Notes: generated by a model not told the origin, from the letters alone. A stretch of DNA of 36,755 nucleotides from Candidatus Uhrbacteria bacterium (GCA_009691315.1 SICT01000002.1:1-36755); one strand, 5' to 3'; positions 14,422 to 23,317 are shown, numbered from the stretch's first letter. Made by a program: numbers and translations.

Positions 14422-17068
14422 AAAAAAGACGGTTGTTTCAAAATCAAAAGAAAAAATACTCAAGCTCGAGGCTCAGTTGTCTGCGGTGCTTGAACGGCCG
14501 GGCGCGACCATCTCCATCGCTCGGTCGCGTCGTTCTCACAAAAAACCACGTAAACCAACCGTTCTTGATTTTCAGGATGCGATTCACGCTTTAGATCAAA
14601 TGTTAGTTGGTGGGATTGGTCGGGCGCAGGAGCGTGGCAAGGCCAAGCGCGTCAAAATTCATTTTGGTTCGCATCAGCCGAGCACGCATAAGGTTTCCCT
14701 GCCTCGTCTCAAACGTGGACCACTCGTTTCGCCTTCTCCGCCTCTTGACGAACCCCCTATTCATAAGTGGATGGCTCCATTTGAGTTTCCTCCCTCGCTC
14801 GAAGAGATCATCGCCGCAGTAAACGATCTCCACATCTCTGAGATTGATCCGCGCGCCATGCAGGGACAATTTACGATCGGTCAATCCTCTCGGCGCGTCT
14901 CGGGTTCCACGACCCAGGGCGCGGAAACCGCGCCCTTACGATTGACCATCGATCAGACGTGGTTCATTTCTCAATTTACCCCCTCTGATCCAGACCAAGC
15001 CTTCCAAGCAGTGTATGGCTGGTCTAGGCGGTTGGTAGATCAATTCAGCTTTGTGAGAAACGAAGAGGCAAGAGAAGAAAAAGAGGAAGAACCGGTCTGG
15101 GCAGCGCCTGCCTGGAGCATGAAGCGGGTGATGATTGGTTTTTGCGGATTGCTTTTGGTCGTGTCTTTGCCAGCCGGAGCTATTTCTTTTGCGCGATCGC
15201 TCTCCACATCAGTTGAGCAGGTCACTCAGCACAGTCACGAGGCGCTCAATAGTATTCACGCAGCCATCAGAGGTTCCGGATCTGATCAAATGGTTGCTTG
15301 GCGCCAGGCGTCCGAGCGTTTTACGCAAGCCGATCAAGCCCTGTCTCAGATGAACGCCTCGATCGTTGCGTTGGCCCAACTTTTACCGCAAACACGCACG
15401 CTGTATCGTAGTGCCCATGAACTTTTAAATGCCGGAGACTCCGCGGCCCAAGCGGGAAAATTTTTATCCGAGGGATTACAGCATGCTTTGCAAGATCCAG
15501 TGACGCATGCAGATGAGCGTTTGATCACTTTTTCTACCTATTTAGAAGCCGCAAGTCGTCCCCTGTCTTCTGCGGTTCAATCCGTCGGTCGATTGAGTAT
15601 TGATCGTCTTCCAAGCACGGTTCGGCCCCAAGCGAATGAATTAAAAGATGCGCTTTCTTCGAGTCAAACATCTTTGCGGGAATTACGTGCCATCACCGAC
15701 GTGTTGATTTCTGCCGCTGGTCATAATGAACCGCGGAGATATCTTTTGGTCTTTCAAAATCATACCGAACTTCGTCCCTCCGGTGGTTTTATGGGATCGC
15801 TGGCGGAAATCGAAGTGGATCGTGGAGAAATCACCAAAGTATTTGTGCCAGCGGGCGGGCCGTATGATTTGCGTGATCAGCTGAACACGCGGGTTTTGGC
15901 GCCTGAGCCGCTGCAGCTGATTTCGGCTCGCTGGGAATTGCAGGATGCCAATTGGTTTCCGGATTTTCCTGCCACGGCGCGTAAAATTCAATGGTTTTGG
16001 AGCAAGTCTGGGCAGGCAAGTGTGGATGGCGTGATTGCGATCAATGCGCATGTCATGGAAAAATTATTGGCTTTCACCGGGCCGATCGATTTGCCGGAAT
16101 ATGGCAAAGTGATCACCGCGGAAAATTTTTTAATCGAAACGCAAAAGGCGGTTGAGCTGGAATATGATCGCAAAGAAAATAAACCGAAAAAAATTATCGG
16201 TGATCTTTTAGAACAAGTTCTGGTCAAATTCAAAACAACCTCGCATGAAGATTGGCCATCTCTCGTAGGACTATTCAACGACTCGCTCACCACAAAAGAT
16301 GTCCAAATTTATTTTACGCGTGCAGATGAAGACGCCTTGGCCCATCGTTTTGGTTGGCGCGGGGAAATGAAACCGGTGCAAGGCGATACGCTGTCGCTGA
16401 TTGAGGCGAATATTGCCGGACAAAAAACAGACGGCGTGATTCCTGAAATCGTGACGCATGATGTGGATATTCAGGAAGATGGGCAGATCGTGGATACCGT
16501 AACCTTGACCCGTCGTCATCTCGGAAAAAAAGGCGAACTTTTTCGTGGTGTGAACAATGTGAGCTATCTGCGTGTCTATGTGCCAGAAGGTTCAATGTTG
16601 ATCTCCGCAGATGGATTTCATCCGCCTCCAGCCACATTGTTCAAACAACCTTTGGCCAGCGATCAGATGGATACGGATTTGGCCGCTTTGGTTTCTCAGC
16701 AGGAGCAAGAGCAGGGGAGTGAAGTCACGGTTACGCACGAATTCGGTCGGACAGCTTTTGGTGGGTGGCTTCAGCTCGAACCTGGAGAAACTTCGGTCAC
16801 CCATTTCAAATATCGTCTGCCTTTTACAGCTTTCGATATGACTCGCAGTGCCGTTGCCGCTGAACGCGCAGCCTATCTTCTTTTACTGACGAGTCAATCA
16901 GGTAAACCAAATCGTCAGATTGTGACTCAGATTCATCTTCCAGCAACCTGGCGTATCAGTTGGTCTAATCGCGATACGAATTCATCCAATAGTAGTACAC
17001 TACGTCTCACGGCTACTTGGGATCGAGATCAGGTGCTCGCCGGTTTATTTAACATCTCCCATGAATAA
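14378..17068 (+). CDS. DUF4012-containing membrane-anchored protein
   Basis: 896 aa. Residues 1-~245 are a basic, Pro/Ser-rich region that looks cytoplasmic. One membrane helix at ~250-272 (MIGFCGLLLVVSLPAGAISF) is followed by a helical region ~275-440 and then the DUF4012 domain from ~450: RRYLLVFQNHTELRPSGGFM, GPYDLRDQLN, then DANWFPDFPATARKIQWFW. The C-terminal ~250 aa are beta-rich. DUF4012 proteins are common in CPR and Actinobacteria envelopes; function not established, although the fold resembles the LytR-CpsA-Psr context. Start ATG 14378 chosen; an earlier GTG/ATG at 14264 would overlap the glycosyltransferase by 158 nt. Its stop overlaps the next start (ATGAATAA). Confidence 0.85.
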   Translation: MPRKMGSVKIKTVRKKKTVVSKSKEKILKLEAQLSAVLERPGATISIARSRRSHKKPRKPTVLDFQDAIHALDQMLVGGIGRAQERGKAKRVKIHFGSHQPSTHKVSLPRLKRGPLVSPSPPLDEPPIHKWMAPFEFPPSLEEIIAAVNDLHISEIDPRAMQGQFTIGQSSRRVSGSTTQGAETAPLRLTIDQTWFISQFTPSDPDQAFQAVYGWSRRLVDQFSFVRNEEAREEKEEEPVWAAPAWSMKRVMIGFCGLLLVVSLPAGAISFARSLSTSVEQVTQHSHEALNSIHAAIRGSGSDQMVAWRQASERFTQADQALSQMNASIVALAQLLPQTRTLYRSAHELLNAGDSAAQAGKFLSEGLQHALQDPVTHADERLITFSTYLEAASRPLSSAVQSVGRLSIDRLPSTVRPQANELKDALSSSQTSLRELRAITDVLISAAGHNEPRRYLLVFQNHTELRPSGGFMGSLAEIEVDRGEITKVFVPAGGPYDLRDQLNTRVLAPEPLQLISARWELQDANWFPDFPATARKIQWFWSKSGQASVDGVIAINAHVMEKLLAFTGPIDLPEYGKVITAENFLIETQKAVELEYDRKENKPKKIIGDLLEQVLVKFKTTSHEDWPSLVGLFNDSLTTKDVQIYFTRADEDALAHRFGWRGEMKPVQGDTLSLIEANIAGQKTDGVIPEIVTHDVDIQEDGQIVDTVTLTRRHLGKKGELFRGVNNVSYLRVYVPEGSMLISADGFHPPPATLFKQPLASDQMDTDLAALVSQQEQEQGSEVTVTHEFGRTAFGGWLQLEPGETSVTHFKYRLPFTAFDMTRSAVAAERAAYLLLLTSQSGKPNRQIVTQIHLPATWRISWSNRDTNSSNSSTLRLTATWDRDQVLAGLFNISHE

Positions 17069-18983
17069 GAATTTTTCCAAGCGCGGTATTTTTTCTCCTT
17101 CCTCCAAACGAGGGCAGGTGCGTGAACGTGAAATTGAAAAGAGTCTGCAGGCAATTTATGAGGATCCGAATGGCAAGATGCCGAATTTAAGCAGGTTGGA
17201 TCGCAGACCTTCCCGCCGCATTCTGCATATTGGCTTGAGTTTTATCATCGCCTGCGCCGTGATCCTGTTTGGCATCCCGAGCGCTCTCCTCTTTTTTGCC
17301 GGTCAACTCGATTATCATGAAGCTGGCCTTGAGTTGTCTATTGCTGGTCCAACAGACATTTCGCTTGGAGAAAATCAGCGTTATGAAATTCATTGGTTTA
17401 ATGGTTCATCAAAACCATTGAGTCATGTGCAGATTCGATTGAATGCCCCGGCAGATTTTGTTATAGGATCATCTGAACCAGCGTTTACGGATCCAGCACT
17501 TCATGCACTTGCCCTTGGAATTTTAGCGCCTGGTACGCGCGGCCAGATGATCGTGCAGGGTGCCTTTACGGGGGCCCTCGGAACCAAAAATTCTTTGCAG
17601 GTGCAGGGCTCTTTTCGACCGGCCGGCTATGTCCGCGATTTTGGCGTCACAGCAGCGAAGACCGTCTCATACGCAAAAAGTGTGATTGAAATCCAGACGG
17701 ATTTTCCGGTTCAGGCTATTGCCGGTGATGTCGTGCCGTTACGCTACACGGTGATTAACACGGGAGACCAGCCTCTCTCAAATCTTCAAGCGCATATTCG
17801 TCTACCCACAGGTTTTGTTCCAGCATTAGCTACAGGCTCTATTTCGGTCCAGCAAGATATTTATATACCGCTGGAGAAAAATTTATCTGCGCATGCGCCT
17901 GTTCGTTTCCAGATCAGCGGTTCGTTTGCCGCGGGTGTTTCGGGGGATCGGGTTTTCGGGATTGAAATCGGCCGCCGTGATGCTCATGGAAATTTTCTCG
18001 CCGTACAAAAAACTGAGACACGTGTGTCCGTCGTGAGCGGAGATTTGACCCTGCATCTTGTCGTCAATGGAGCGGAGCATGGAGGGGTTGCGATTGTCCC
18101 AGGAGAGACATTGCACGCGACGTTGGGTTATCAGAATACGAGTCCAAAACATCTGAAAGGTCTCACATTGCAGATTGGATTTGAGTCGATCATCAATGGC
18201 CGTTCAGCCACAGGAACTTCGCTTATTTCCTGGAAGACCTTAGATGATGTGCTCAGCGGCGCGTCCTCAACCAAATCCCGCATGCAAACCATTCGCTATG
18301 GCAAAAAACAGATAGAGCAGCTAGAGGACTTGTCTCCACAAGCACAAGGATCCATCGATGTGGTGATTCCAACCCTTCCGGTCGCGAGTGGCACGCATGA
18401 TGCGCTGATTCGTCTTACTGCCCAGGGAGAAATTTCCGCCGTGGGAGAGGCGAAAGTCCGCCGCACGGTTTCCGCCGAACCGCTGACCGTTCAATATAAG
18501 AGCGATGCCCTGTTCACGGCACAAGCACAATATTTTAATGATGAAGGTGTGCCATTGGGTTTTGGACCGTTACCTCCGGTTGCTGGAAAAGCCACGGCTT
18601 ATAGGGTCGTTTGGAATATCAGCAAGAAATTTCATCCGCTTGAACAGATCTCGGTCAGCGCGGTTCTGCCCAGTATTGTTTCGTGGAGCGCGCGAACCTT
18701 TGTTGATAGCGGTTCCATGAGCTATGACTCGGTGTCGCGCACCGTGCGTTGGACGATTGATAAAATTCCGGACAATGCCAAAGAAGTTCAAGCCAGTTTT
18801 GAACTCCAGCTGACCCCAGCTCAAATTGATATCGGCCGCTTTGCCGCCCTTCTTGGTGCCACAAAATTTCAAGCTCAGGACCCGATTGCCACCAGTCTTA
18901 TTTCCAATACTCAGCCCGCCCTCACCACCGATTTACAATATGATGAAGGGGCGAAAGGGAAGGGAGTGGTTAGGAAGGAATAG
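17061..18983 (+). CDS. Membrane-anchored multi-Ig-like (DUF11/CARDB-type) surface protein
   Basis: 640 aa. A basic cytoplasmic N-terminus (~1-50) precedes one membrane helix at ~51-75 (ILHIGLSFIIACAVILFGIP). The exterior is repeated beta-sandwich segments of ~110-150 aa with the recurring pattern of DUF11/CARDB domains: LELSIAGPTDISLGENQRYE, VVPLRYTVINTGDQPLSNLQ, TLGYQNTSPKHLKGLTLQI and TAYRVVWNISKKFHPLEQIS. These domains usually act as stalks or adhesive modules. Start ATG 17061 overlaps the DUF4012 stop by 8 nt, so the two are translationally coupled and probably work together at the cell surface. The last 41 nt overlap a small ORF. Confidence 0.8.
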   Translation: MNKNFSKRGIFSPSSKRGQVREREIEKSLQAIYEDPNGKMPNLSRLDRRPSRRILHIGLSFIIACAVILFGIPSALLFFAGQLDYHEAGLELSIAGPTDISLGENQRYEIHWFNGSSKPLSHVQIRLNAPADFVIGSSEPAFTDPALHALALGILAPGTRGQMIVQGAFTGALGTKNSLQVQGSFRPAGYVRDFGVTAAKTVSYAKSVIEIQTDFPVQAIAGDVVPLRYTVINTGDQPLSNLQAHIRLPTGFVPALATGSISVQQDIYIPLEKNLSAHAPVRFQISGSFAAGVSGDRVFGIEIGRRDAHGNFLAVQKTETRVSVVSGDLTLHLVVNGAEHGGVAIVPGETLHATLGYQNTSPKHLKGLTLQIGFESIINGRSATGTSLISWKTLDDVLSGASSTKSRMQTIRYGKKQIEQLEDLSPQAQGSIDVVIPTLPVASGTHDALIRLTAQGEISAVGEAKVRRTVSAEPLTVQYKSDALFTAQAQYFNDEGVPLGFGPLPPVAGKATAYRVVWNISKKFHPLEQISVSAVLPSIVSWSARTFVDSGSMSYDSVSRTVRWTIDKIPDNAKEVQASFELQLTPAQIDIGRFAALLGATKFQAQDPIATSLISNTQPALTTDLQYDEGAKGKGVVRKE

Positions 18984-19143
18984 ACGAAGAGATTGGAAGA
19001 CCTGGGTAGTCGGTGAATACCTGGTCATGGTGTCCACCCGCGAACGCCCTCATTATCTCGTCGAAATCCACCATGCGGTTTTGAGTCACAACATGCGCGA
19101 AGTTTTTAAAGGGATTTGGCAGGATATTGAGAAGGGGATCTAG
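18943..19143 (+). CDS. Small hypothetical protein, start uncertain
   Basis: 66 aa if ATG 18943 is used; ATG 18940 is equally possible. The N-terminal third overlaps the Ig-like gene and is Lys/Arg/Gly-rich, so part of it may be a shadow. The rest, from DWKTWVVGEYLVMVSTRERP to IEIHHAVL-like LVEIHHAVLSHNMREVFKGI, has protein-like composition and is unlikely to be chance. No family recognised. It could be a true small gene or the surviving 3' end of a larger one. It stops just before a hairpin repeat. Confidence 0.45.
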   Translation: MKGRKGREWLGRNRRRDWKTWVVGEYLVMVSTRERPHYLVEIHHAVLSHNMREVFKGIWQDIEKGI

Positions 19144-19187
19144 ATTCCTGCGGTTCGACTGAGCTCACCGAAGTCCTTCGCAGGAAT
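19144..19187. repeat. Hairpin repeat with GTTCGACTGAGCTCACCG core
   Basis: Outer arms ATTCCTGCG (19144-19152) and CGCAGGAAT (19179-19187) are perfect inverted repeats. The interior GTTCGACTGAGCTCACCGAA matches a palindrome type that I know as a widespread intergenic element in bacteria. It sits immediately after the stop at 19143 and before the next promoter. Confidence 0.6.
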
Positions 19188-19195
19188 GACACAGA

Positions 19196-19224
19196 TTTAT
19201 CCCCAGAGAGAAGTGTGCTATTAT
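19196..19224 (+). promoter_or_regulatory. Promoter of the baseplate-J-like gene, close to leaderless
   Basis: -35 TTTATC (19196-19201), 17-bp spacer, -10 TATTAT (19219-19224). The start codon ATG is at 19232, only 7 nt after the -10, so the mRNA would be leaderless or nearly so. Confidence 0.55.
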
Positions 19225-19231
19225 AGGCCGC

Positions 19232-20539
19232 ATGTCTCCTCAAGGACGCCGTCGCCCTCACGTTGTTCCTATCACCGCGCCATCATTTCCGATGCTTCCG
19301 CGGCCGCGTGTTTATAAAACCATTGCTTATAGTTTCATTGCACTCGTAGTTGTGGTCGTGATCGGGGTTTTGTGGTTGTCATCGGTACGCGCGGATATCA
19401 CGGTTCACGCTAAAAAAGAATCTGCCAGATTTGATGGCACGGTCGCGGTAGCCAAATCTCCAGACCAAGGACAGATCGCCGGACGCGTGGTGCAGGGTGT
19501 GTTTGAAAAGATTCAGGAGTTCCGCGTGGAGGAGCTCGTGGCTTCTTCTACGGCTGCAGCGGCAACTGTCCCTGCGCCAGTGGTCACTTCGCCTCCGGTC
19601 GAATCAAGCGTGCTGGCGAAAGGCACGGTGCGGATCATTAACAAGTATTCAAAAGCTCAAACCTTGGTGAAAAAAACTCGTTTACTCACCTCTGATCAAA
19701 AGTTATATCGGATTGGCGAGACGGTGGTCATTGAGTCAGGCAAAGAAGTGAGCGTCGTTGCTTATGCCGATCAAGCCGGGTCTCAATATGCGATCGGTCC
19801 TACAAAATTTACCATCCCAGGTTTGTTTGTGGATTTACAACAATATATTTATGCCGTCTCGGACAGCGGATTTGTCACGATTCCATTACCTAAGATTCAT
19901 CCGGCAACAGGTTTGCCGACAAGTGAAGCGGCATCTACTCCATCTGCTCCAGCGGTGACAAAGAAGAGTGGAAAAACAATCACCCAAGCAGAAGTGGATG
20001 AGGCACAACGGAGATTGATGGATGCGGTTTTTGAACAAGCGAAAAAATCTTTGGCCGTGGAACTGACAGACAGCAAGTTTGGTGAAGTCGTTTATCTCGT
20101 GAAGCCTTTGGAGAAAAAAACCAATGCTTCCGCCGGCCAATCGGCAGAAACATTTCTCGCTTCCGTAAAGCTGGATGTCACAGCGGTGTATTATCCCAAG
20201 GACGACATGCTTGCCTTTATCCGATCGAAATTAAAAGAAAAAATTCCCGAGGGTCGTGAGCTCATGCCTTTTGATCAAACCATTGTCAGCTATCGTGTAC
20301 AATCCGCTGATGCGAAAGGAGAAACGGCAGTTATTCAGGCCGGGGTCGATGGTGGTTATCGGTTGACTCCGACCAGCCCACTTCTTGATAAATCGCTCGT
20401 TGCAGGAAAATCAGAAGCAGAAGCCGTCAACGCCCTACGTTCCATTTCTGGAGTGGAAAACGTGACGATCATCATGCATCCGCGTTGGTTTGGAAAACTG
20501 CCAAGTTTAAAAGATCATATTGAAATTAAAGTTGAATAG
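19232..20539 (+). CDS. Membrane-anchored 'baseplate J-like' surface protein
   Basis: 435 aa. One membrane helix at ~30-51 (TIAYSFIALVVVVVIGVLWL) after a basic Pro-rich N-terminus. The exterior carries GTVRIINKYSKAQTLVKKTR, then LLTSDQKLYRIGETVVIESG and IGPTKFTIPGLFVDLQQYIY; this arrangement is what CPR genomes annotate as baseplate J-like. An Ala/Pro/Val linker at ~105-125 and a second at ~230-245 separate segments. The C-terminus is beta-rich with LVAGKSEAEAVNALRSISGV. Whether it relates to contractile-injection baseplates is unproven; no sheath, tube or spike genes are nearby. It follows the surface-protein block but has its own promoter. Confidence 0.65.
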   Translation: MSPQGRRRPHVVPITAPSFPMLPRPRVYKTIAYSFIALVVVVVIGVLWLSSVRADITVHAKKESARFDGTVAVAKSPDQGQIAGRVVQGVFEKIQEFRVEELVASSTAAAATVPAPVVTSPPVESSVLAKGTVRIINKYSKAQTLVKKTRLLTSDQKLYRIGETVVIESGKEVSVVAYADQAGSQYAIGPTKFTIPGLFVDLQQYIYAVSDSGFVTIPLPKIHPATGLPTSEAASTPSAPAVTKKSGKTITQAEVDEAQRRLMDAVFEQAKKSLAVELTDSKFGEVVYLVKPLEKKTNASAGQSAETFLASVKLDVTAVYYPKDDMLAFIRSKLKEKIPEGRELMPFDQTIVSYRVQSADAKGETAVIQAGVDGGYRLTPTSPLLDKSLVAGKSEAEAVNALRSISGVENVTIIMHPRWFGKLPSLKDHIEIKVE

Positions 20540-20585
20540 AGCTTTACGAAAACGTGAAAAATTGCGAAGATGCAAAAATCGTATT

Positions 20586-22382
20586 ATGGATTATCCTATT
20601 GAATTTCGTCGCCATAGTGCGGCGCATGTCATGGCCGCGGCGATCAAGCAGTTGTTTCCCGAGGCCAAGTTTGGCGTTGGGCCTGTGGTTGAACATGGAT
20701 TTTATTATGATATTGATATTGGACGGCCGGTGACAGCAGAAGATCTAAAAGCGATTCAAAAAGGGATGCAGAAGATCGTCAATCAAAATCCAGCTTTTGT
20801 GCGTGAGGAGGTGGATATTGATGATGCCATTAAATTGTTTGACGAACTTGGTCAAACATACAAATTGGAATTATTAAACGATTTAAAAACGAAAGGCACA
20901 ACAAAGGTGAGCGTGGAAGAAGCGCAAGACATTGATCCGCAAAATGTGGGAAGCGTGACTCTTTATCGCACCGCTGAATTTGTCGATCTCTGTCGTGGGC
21001 CGCATGTCACCGAAGCAAAAGATATTGGCGTGTGGAAATTGCATAAAGTAGCCGGCGCCTATTGGCGTGGCAAAGAAACCAATCCGCAGATGCAACGCAT
21101 TTACGGTTTATGTTTTGCGACCAAAGAAGAATTGGCTGAATACGAAGCCATGGTGATTGAGGCAGAGAAGCGAGATCATCGAAAATTGGGTCAGGAGCTC
21201 GAGTTGTTTCATATTGATGAAATGGTGGGTAAGGGGTTGGTGCTGTGGTTGCCGAAAGGGGCGGCGGTTCGTCAGCAAGTCGAAAATTTAGCTATGGAGA
21301 TGGAGGGGGAGTATGGATATGAACGAGTGGTGACACCGCATATCGCGAAAGAAGAGCTGTTTCTAACCTCAGGCCATCTTCCATATTATAAAGATGACAT
21401 GTATCCAGCCATGGTTATGGATGATGGGACTTATTATATGAAGGCCATGAACTGTCCGCATCATCATATTATTTATCGGCACAAGCCGCGCAGTTATCGA
21501 GAGCTGCCGGTCCGTTTGGCAGAATATGGGACGGTTTATCGCAATGAGCGATCTGGGACTTTGGCAGGGTTGTTGCGTGTTCGCGCGCTGGCCATGAATG
21601 ATGCGCACATCTATTGTCGCAAAGATCAAATCAAAGACGAATTTAAACGCGTGATGGAATTGACCATGGGTTATTTTAAGATTTTTGGTTTGGAAAATTT
21701 TTGGTTTCGGTTGTCTAAGTGGAGTCCGGATCACCTAGATAAATATGTGAATGAACCGGATAATTGGGAGTATAGCCAAAACGTATTGCGTGAAGTCTTG
21801 ATCGAGATGGATGTGCCGTTTAAGGAAATAGACAATGAAGCGGCGTTTTATGGGCCAAAGGTTGATGTGATGTTTAAGTCTGTTATTGGGCGTGAAGAGA
21901 CGATGTCCACGGTTCAGCTCGATTTCATCGCTAAAACCAGATTTGGTTTGGAGTACACGGATGAAAAAGGGGAGAAGAATGGAGAAATTTTCGTGATTCA
22001 TCGAGCGCCTCTTTCGACACATGAGCGATTCATGGCATTTTTAATCGAGCACTATGCCGGAGCTTTCCCGCTCTGGCTCGCCCCCGTTCAAATTGCGGTT
22101 TTACCGGTGGCCGATCGCCACGTGGAATTTGCGCAATCACTTGCCAAAGAATTGTCAGCTCTCGGGCTGCGTGTGAGCGTGGATGACTCAACCGAGTCTG
22201 TGGGCAAAAAAATTCGCAACGCGGAGAAACAGAAATATCCACGTATGTTGGTCGTGGGGGATCGGGAAGCCGGTGGGGGAGCTCTTACCGTTCGTATCCA
22301 TGGAGAGCCAGATCAACAAGAGATATCAAAAGAAGAATTTATCAAAAAGTCGCTTCACGAAATTAAGTCACGCACCGCTTAA
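20586..22382 (+). CDS. thrS: Threonyl-tRNA synthetase lacking the N-terminal TGS domain
   Basis: 598 aa class II synthetase that charges tRNA-Thr. It begins directly at the N2 editing domain: FRRHSAAHVMAAAIKQLFPE holds the H-x-x-x-H, and EFVDLCRGPHVTEA the Cys and second His of the editing site. Catalytic core: MKAMNCPHHHIIYR (zinc Cys), EYGTVYRNERSGTLAGLLRV (motif 2), AMNDAHIYC (zinc His), and motif 3 APLSTHERFMAFLIEHYAGA. The anticodon-binding domain starts at LAPVQIAVLPVADRHVEFAQ. Bacterial ThrRS usually has a ~60-aa TGS domain in front, absent here. ATG 20586 was chosen; the in-frame ATG at 20520 would overlap the previous gene by 20 nt and add only a Lys/Arg-rich stub. An unassisted terminator follows at 22386. 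Confidence 0.97.
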   Translation: MDYPIEFRRHSAAHVMAAAIKQLFPEAKFGVGPVVEHGFYYDIDIGRPVTAEDLKAIQKGMQKIVNQNPAFVREEVDIDDAIKLFDELGQTYKLELLNDLKTKGTTKVSVEEAQDIDPQNVGSVTLYRTAEFVDLCRGPHVTEAKDIGVWKLHKVAGAYWRGKETNPQMQRIYGLCFATKEELAEYEAMVIEAEKRDHRKLGQELELFHIDEMVGKGLVLWLPKGAAVRQQVENLAMEMEGEYGYERVVTPHIAKEELFLTSGHLPYYKDDMYPAMVMDDGTYYMKAMNCPHHHIIYRHKPRSYRELPVRLAEYGTVYRNERSGTLAGLLRVRALAMNDAHIYCRKDQIKDEFKRVMELTMGYFKIFGLENFWFRLSKWSPDHLDKYVNEPDNWEYSQNVLREVLIEMDVPFKEIDNEAAFYGPKVDVMFKSVIGREETMSTVQLDFIAKTRFGLEYTDEKGEKNGEIFVIHRAPLSTHERFMAFLIEHYAGAFPLWLAPVQIAVLPVADRHVEFAQSLAKELSALGLRVSVDDSTESVGKKIRNAEKQKYPRMLVVGDREAGGGALTVRIHGEPDQQEISKEEFIKKSLHEIKSRTA

Positions 22383-22385
22383 ATC

Positions 22386-22418
22386 AAAACTCCCCACTGA
22401 AGGGGAGTTTTTGTTTTT
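22386..22418 (+). terminator. Intrinsic terminator of thrS
   Basis: AAAACTCCCC and GGGGAGTTTT pair around ACTGAA, followed by T-rich TTGTTTTT. It lies 4 nt after the thrS stop. Confidence 0.9.
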
Positions 22419-22421
22419 ATG

Positions 22422-22775
22422 TTAAGCGGCCGCTCGATGTCCAGCTTCCCAACCCCATTTGTCCAAAGCTTCTTTGCATTTCACGATTTGGGCATCACGA
22501 TCATTGGCCAGTTCATCAAGCTCTCCTTGAAGAAAGAATCGTTCCTCTGCGGTTGCACCTACCAGTTGTGTTTCTAGCACAGTTCTTTTTGCTTCAGGAC
22601 TGGTTTGAGTCTTCAGCATATCGAGCAATCCTTCTGCCGGAATTCCTTCTTTTTGTCCGCGGCGGGCTTCACCCGCTTGGAAGAATGCATGTTCTTGCTT
22701 GGAAAAAGACGGTTTAGGTGGTTGACCTGATTGATCTGATTGTGGCATCGCTTCTGCGGCATTTCCTTGCATCAT
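22422..22775 (-). CDS. Small hypothetical protein, paralogue of the gene at 22816
   Basis: 117 aa, soluble, Gln/Glu/Ala-rich, with a disordered Pro/Ser N-terminus. The C-terminal half shares a pattern with the neighbour at 22816: LVGATAEERFFLQGELDELA here against LPGASQEDIFFVKGDLEEAL there, both followed ~25 aa later by a K-x-x-x-KWG ending. So the pair arose by tandem duplication. No family recognised. It is 40 nt downstream of its paralogue on the same strand and probably shares the promoter at 23234-23273. It ends next to the thrS terminator. Confidence 0.65.
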   Translation of the reverse strand: MMQGNAAEAMPQSDQSGQPPKPSFSKQEHAFFQAGEARRGQKEGIPAEGLLDMLKTQTSPEAKRTVLETQLVGATAEERFFLQGELDELANDRDAQIVKCKEALDKWGWEAGHRAAA

Positions 22776-22815
22776 ATTTTTAGTGAAAGTGAAGAGTAAG
22801 ATTTTTTTAGATATT

Positions 22816-23217
22816 TTATCCTATGGTTTGCGGACCCCATTTCACGATGGCTTTGGCTAAAATTTTAAGGGATGATGCGTCTTGTAGATAGTGCGTTTTT
22901 AGAGACAGAGCTTCTTCTAGATCGCCTTTGACAAAGAAAATATCTTCCTGACTTGCTCCCGGCAAATGCTTCTGCAGGAGATTTATTTTGTCTTGATTCA
23001 TGTCGCCTCCCGCATCAAAAGTTTTATAAGATTGCAAGATTTGCTTCGTCTGCATTGCGAGCAATGCTTTCTCTTCAACAGTCGCCGGTCTACTTTGAGC
23101 CGCTTCTTTATTTGCGGCACGAGCGATTCCCTCGATGACTTTTAGGTTTTTGTGTTTTGGATGACCGACGGGAGATTCGGATTCTCTATTCAGAGGCATC
23201 GCTCTTTCTTGGGGCAT
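22816..23217 (-). CDS. Small hypothetical protein, paralogue of the gene at 22422
   Basis: 133 aa from ATG 23217. An earlier ATG at 23244 is rejected because it lies in front of the -10 box at 23234-23239; ATG 23199, preceded by AAGAAAGAG, is an alternative. Helical, charged protein: ATVEEKALLAMQTKQILQSY in the middle, LPGASQEDIFFVKGDLEEAL, and AIVKWGPQTIG at the end. It shares the G-A-x-x-E-[ED]-x-F-F-x-x-G-[ED]-L-[ED]-E core with 22422-22775. No signal peptide, no known domain. First gene of a two-gene unit. Function unknown. Confidence 0.65.
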   Translation of the reverse strand: MPQERAMPLNRESESPVGHPKHKNLKVIEGIARAANKEAAQSRPATVEEKALLAMQTKQILQSYKTFDAGGDMNQDKINLLQKHLPGASQEDIFFVKGDLEEALSLKTHYLQDASSLKILAKAIVKWGPQTIG

Positions 23218-23233
23218 AAAATTTTTTGAAATA

Positions 23234-23273
23234 ATTATACACATAGGATAGCAGTTTTTTTGTCAAGTGTCAA
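23234..23273 (-). promoter_or_regulatory. Promoter of the 23217/22775 gene pair
   Basis: On the minus strand two overlapping TTGACA boxes (23268-23273 and 23261-23266) precede TATCCT (17 bp from the first) and a perfect TATAAT at 23234-23239 (21 bp from the second). Either pair could be used. A start from TATAAT would leave about 10 nt before ATG 23217. Confidence 0.55.
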
Positions 23274-23284
23274 TGTGGAAAAAT

Positions 23285-23314
23285 AAAAAAACCTTTAGCC
23301 GAAGCGGCAAAAGG
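23285..23314 (-). terminator. Intrinsic terminator of the orphan gene at 23318
   Basis: On the minus strand CCTTTTGCCG pairs with CGGCTAAAGG around CTT, one T-T mismatch, followed by seven T. It begins 4 nt after the stop codon. Confidence 0.9.
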
Positions 23315-23317
23315 CAG

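Noticed and set aside
19232-20539. A phage tail or contractile injection system suggested by the baseplate-J-like gene.
   Set aside because: No sheath, tube, spike, tape-measure or terminase genes are present, and this protein type is common as a single gene in CPR.
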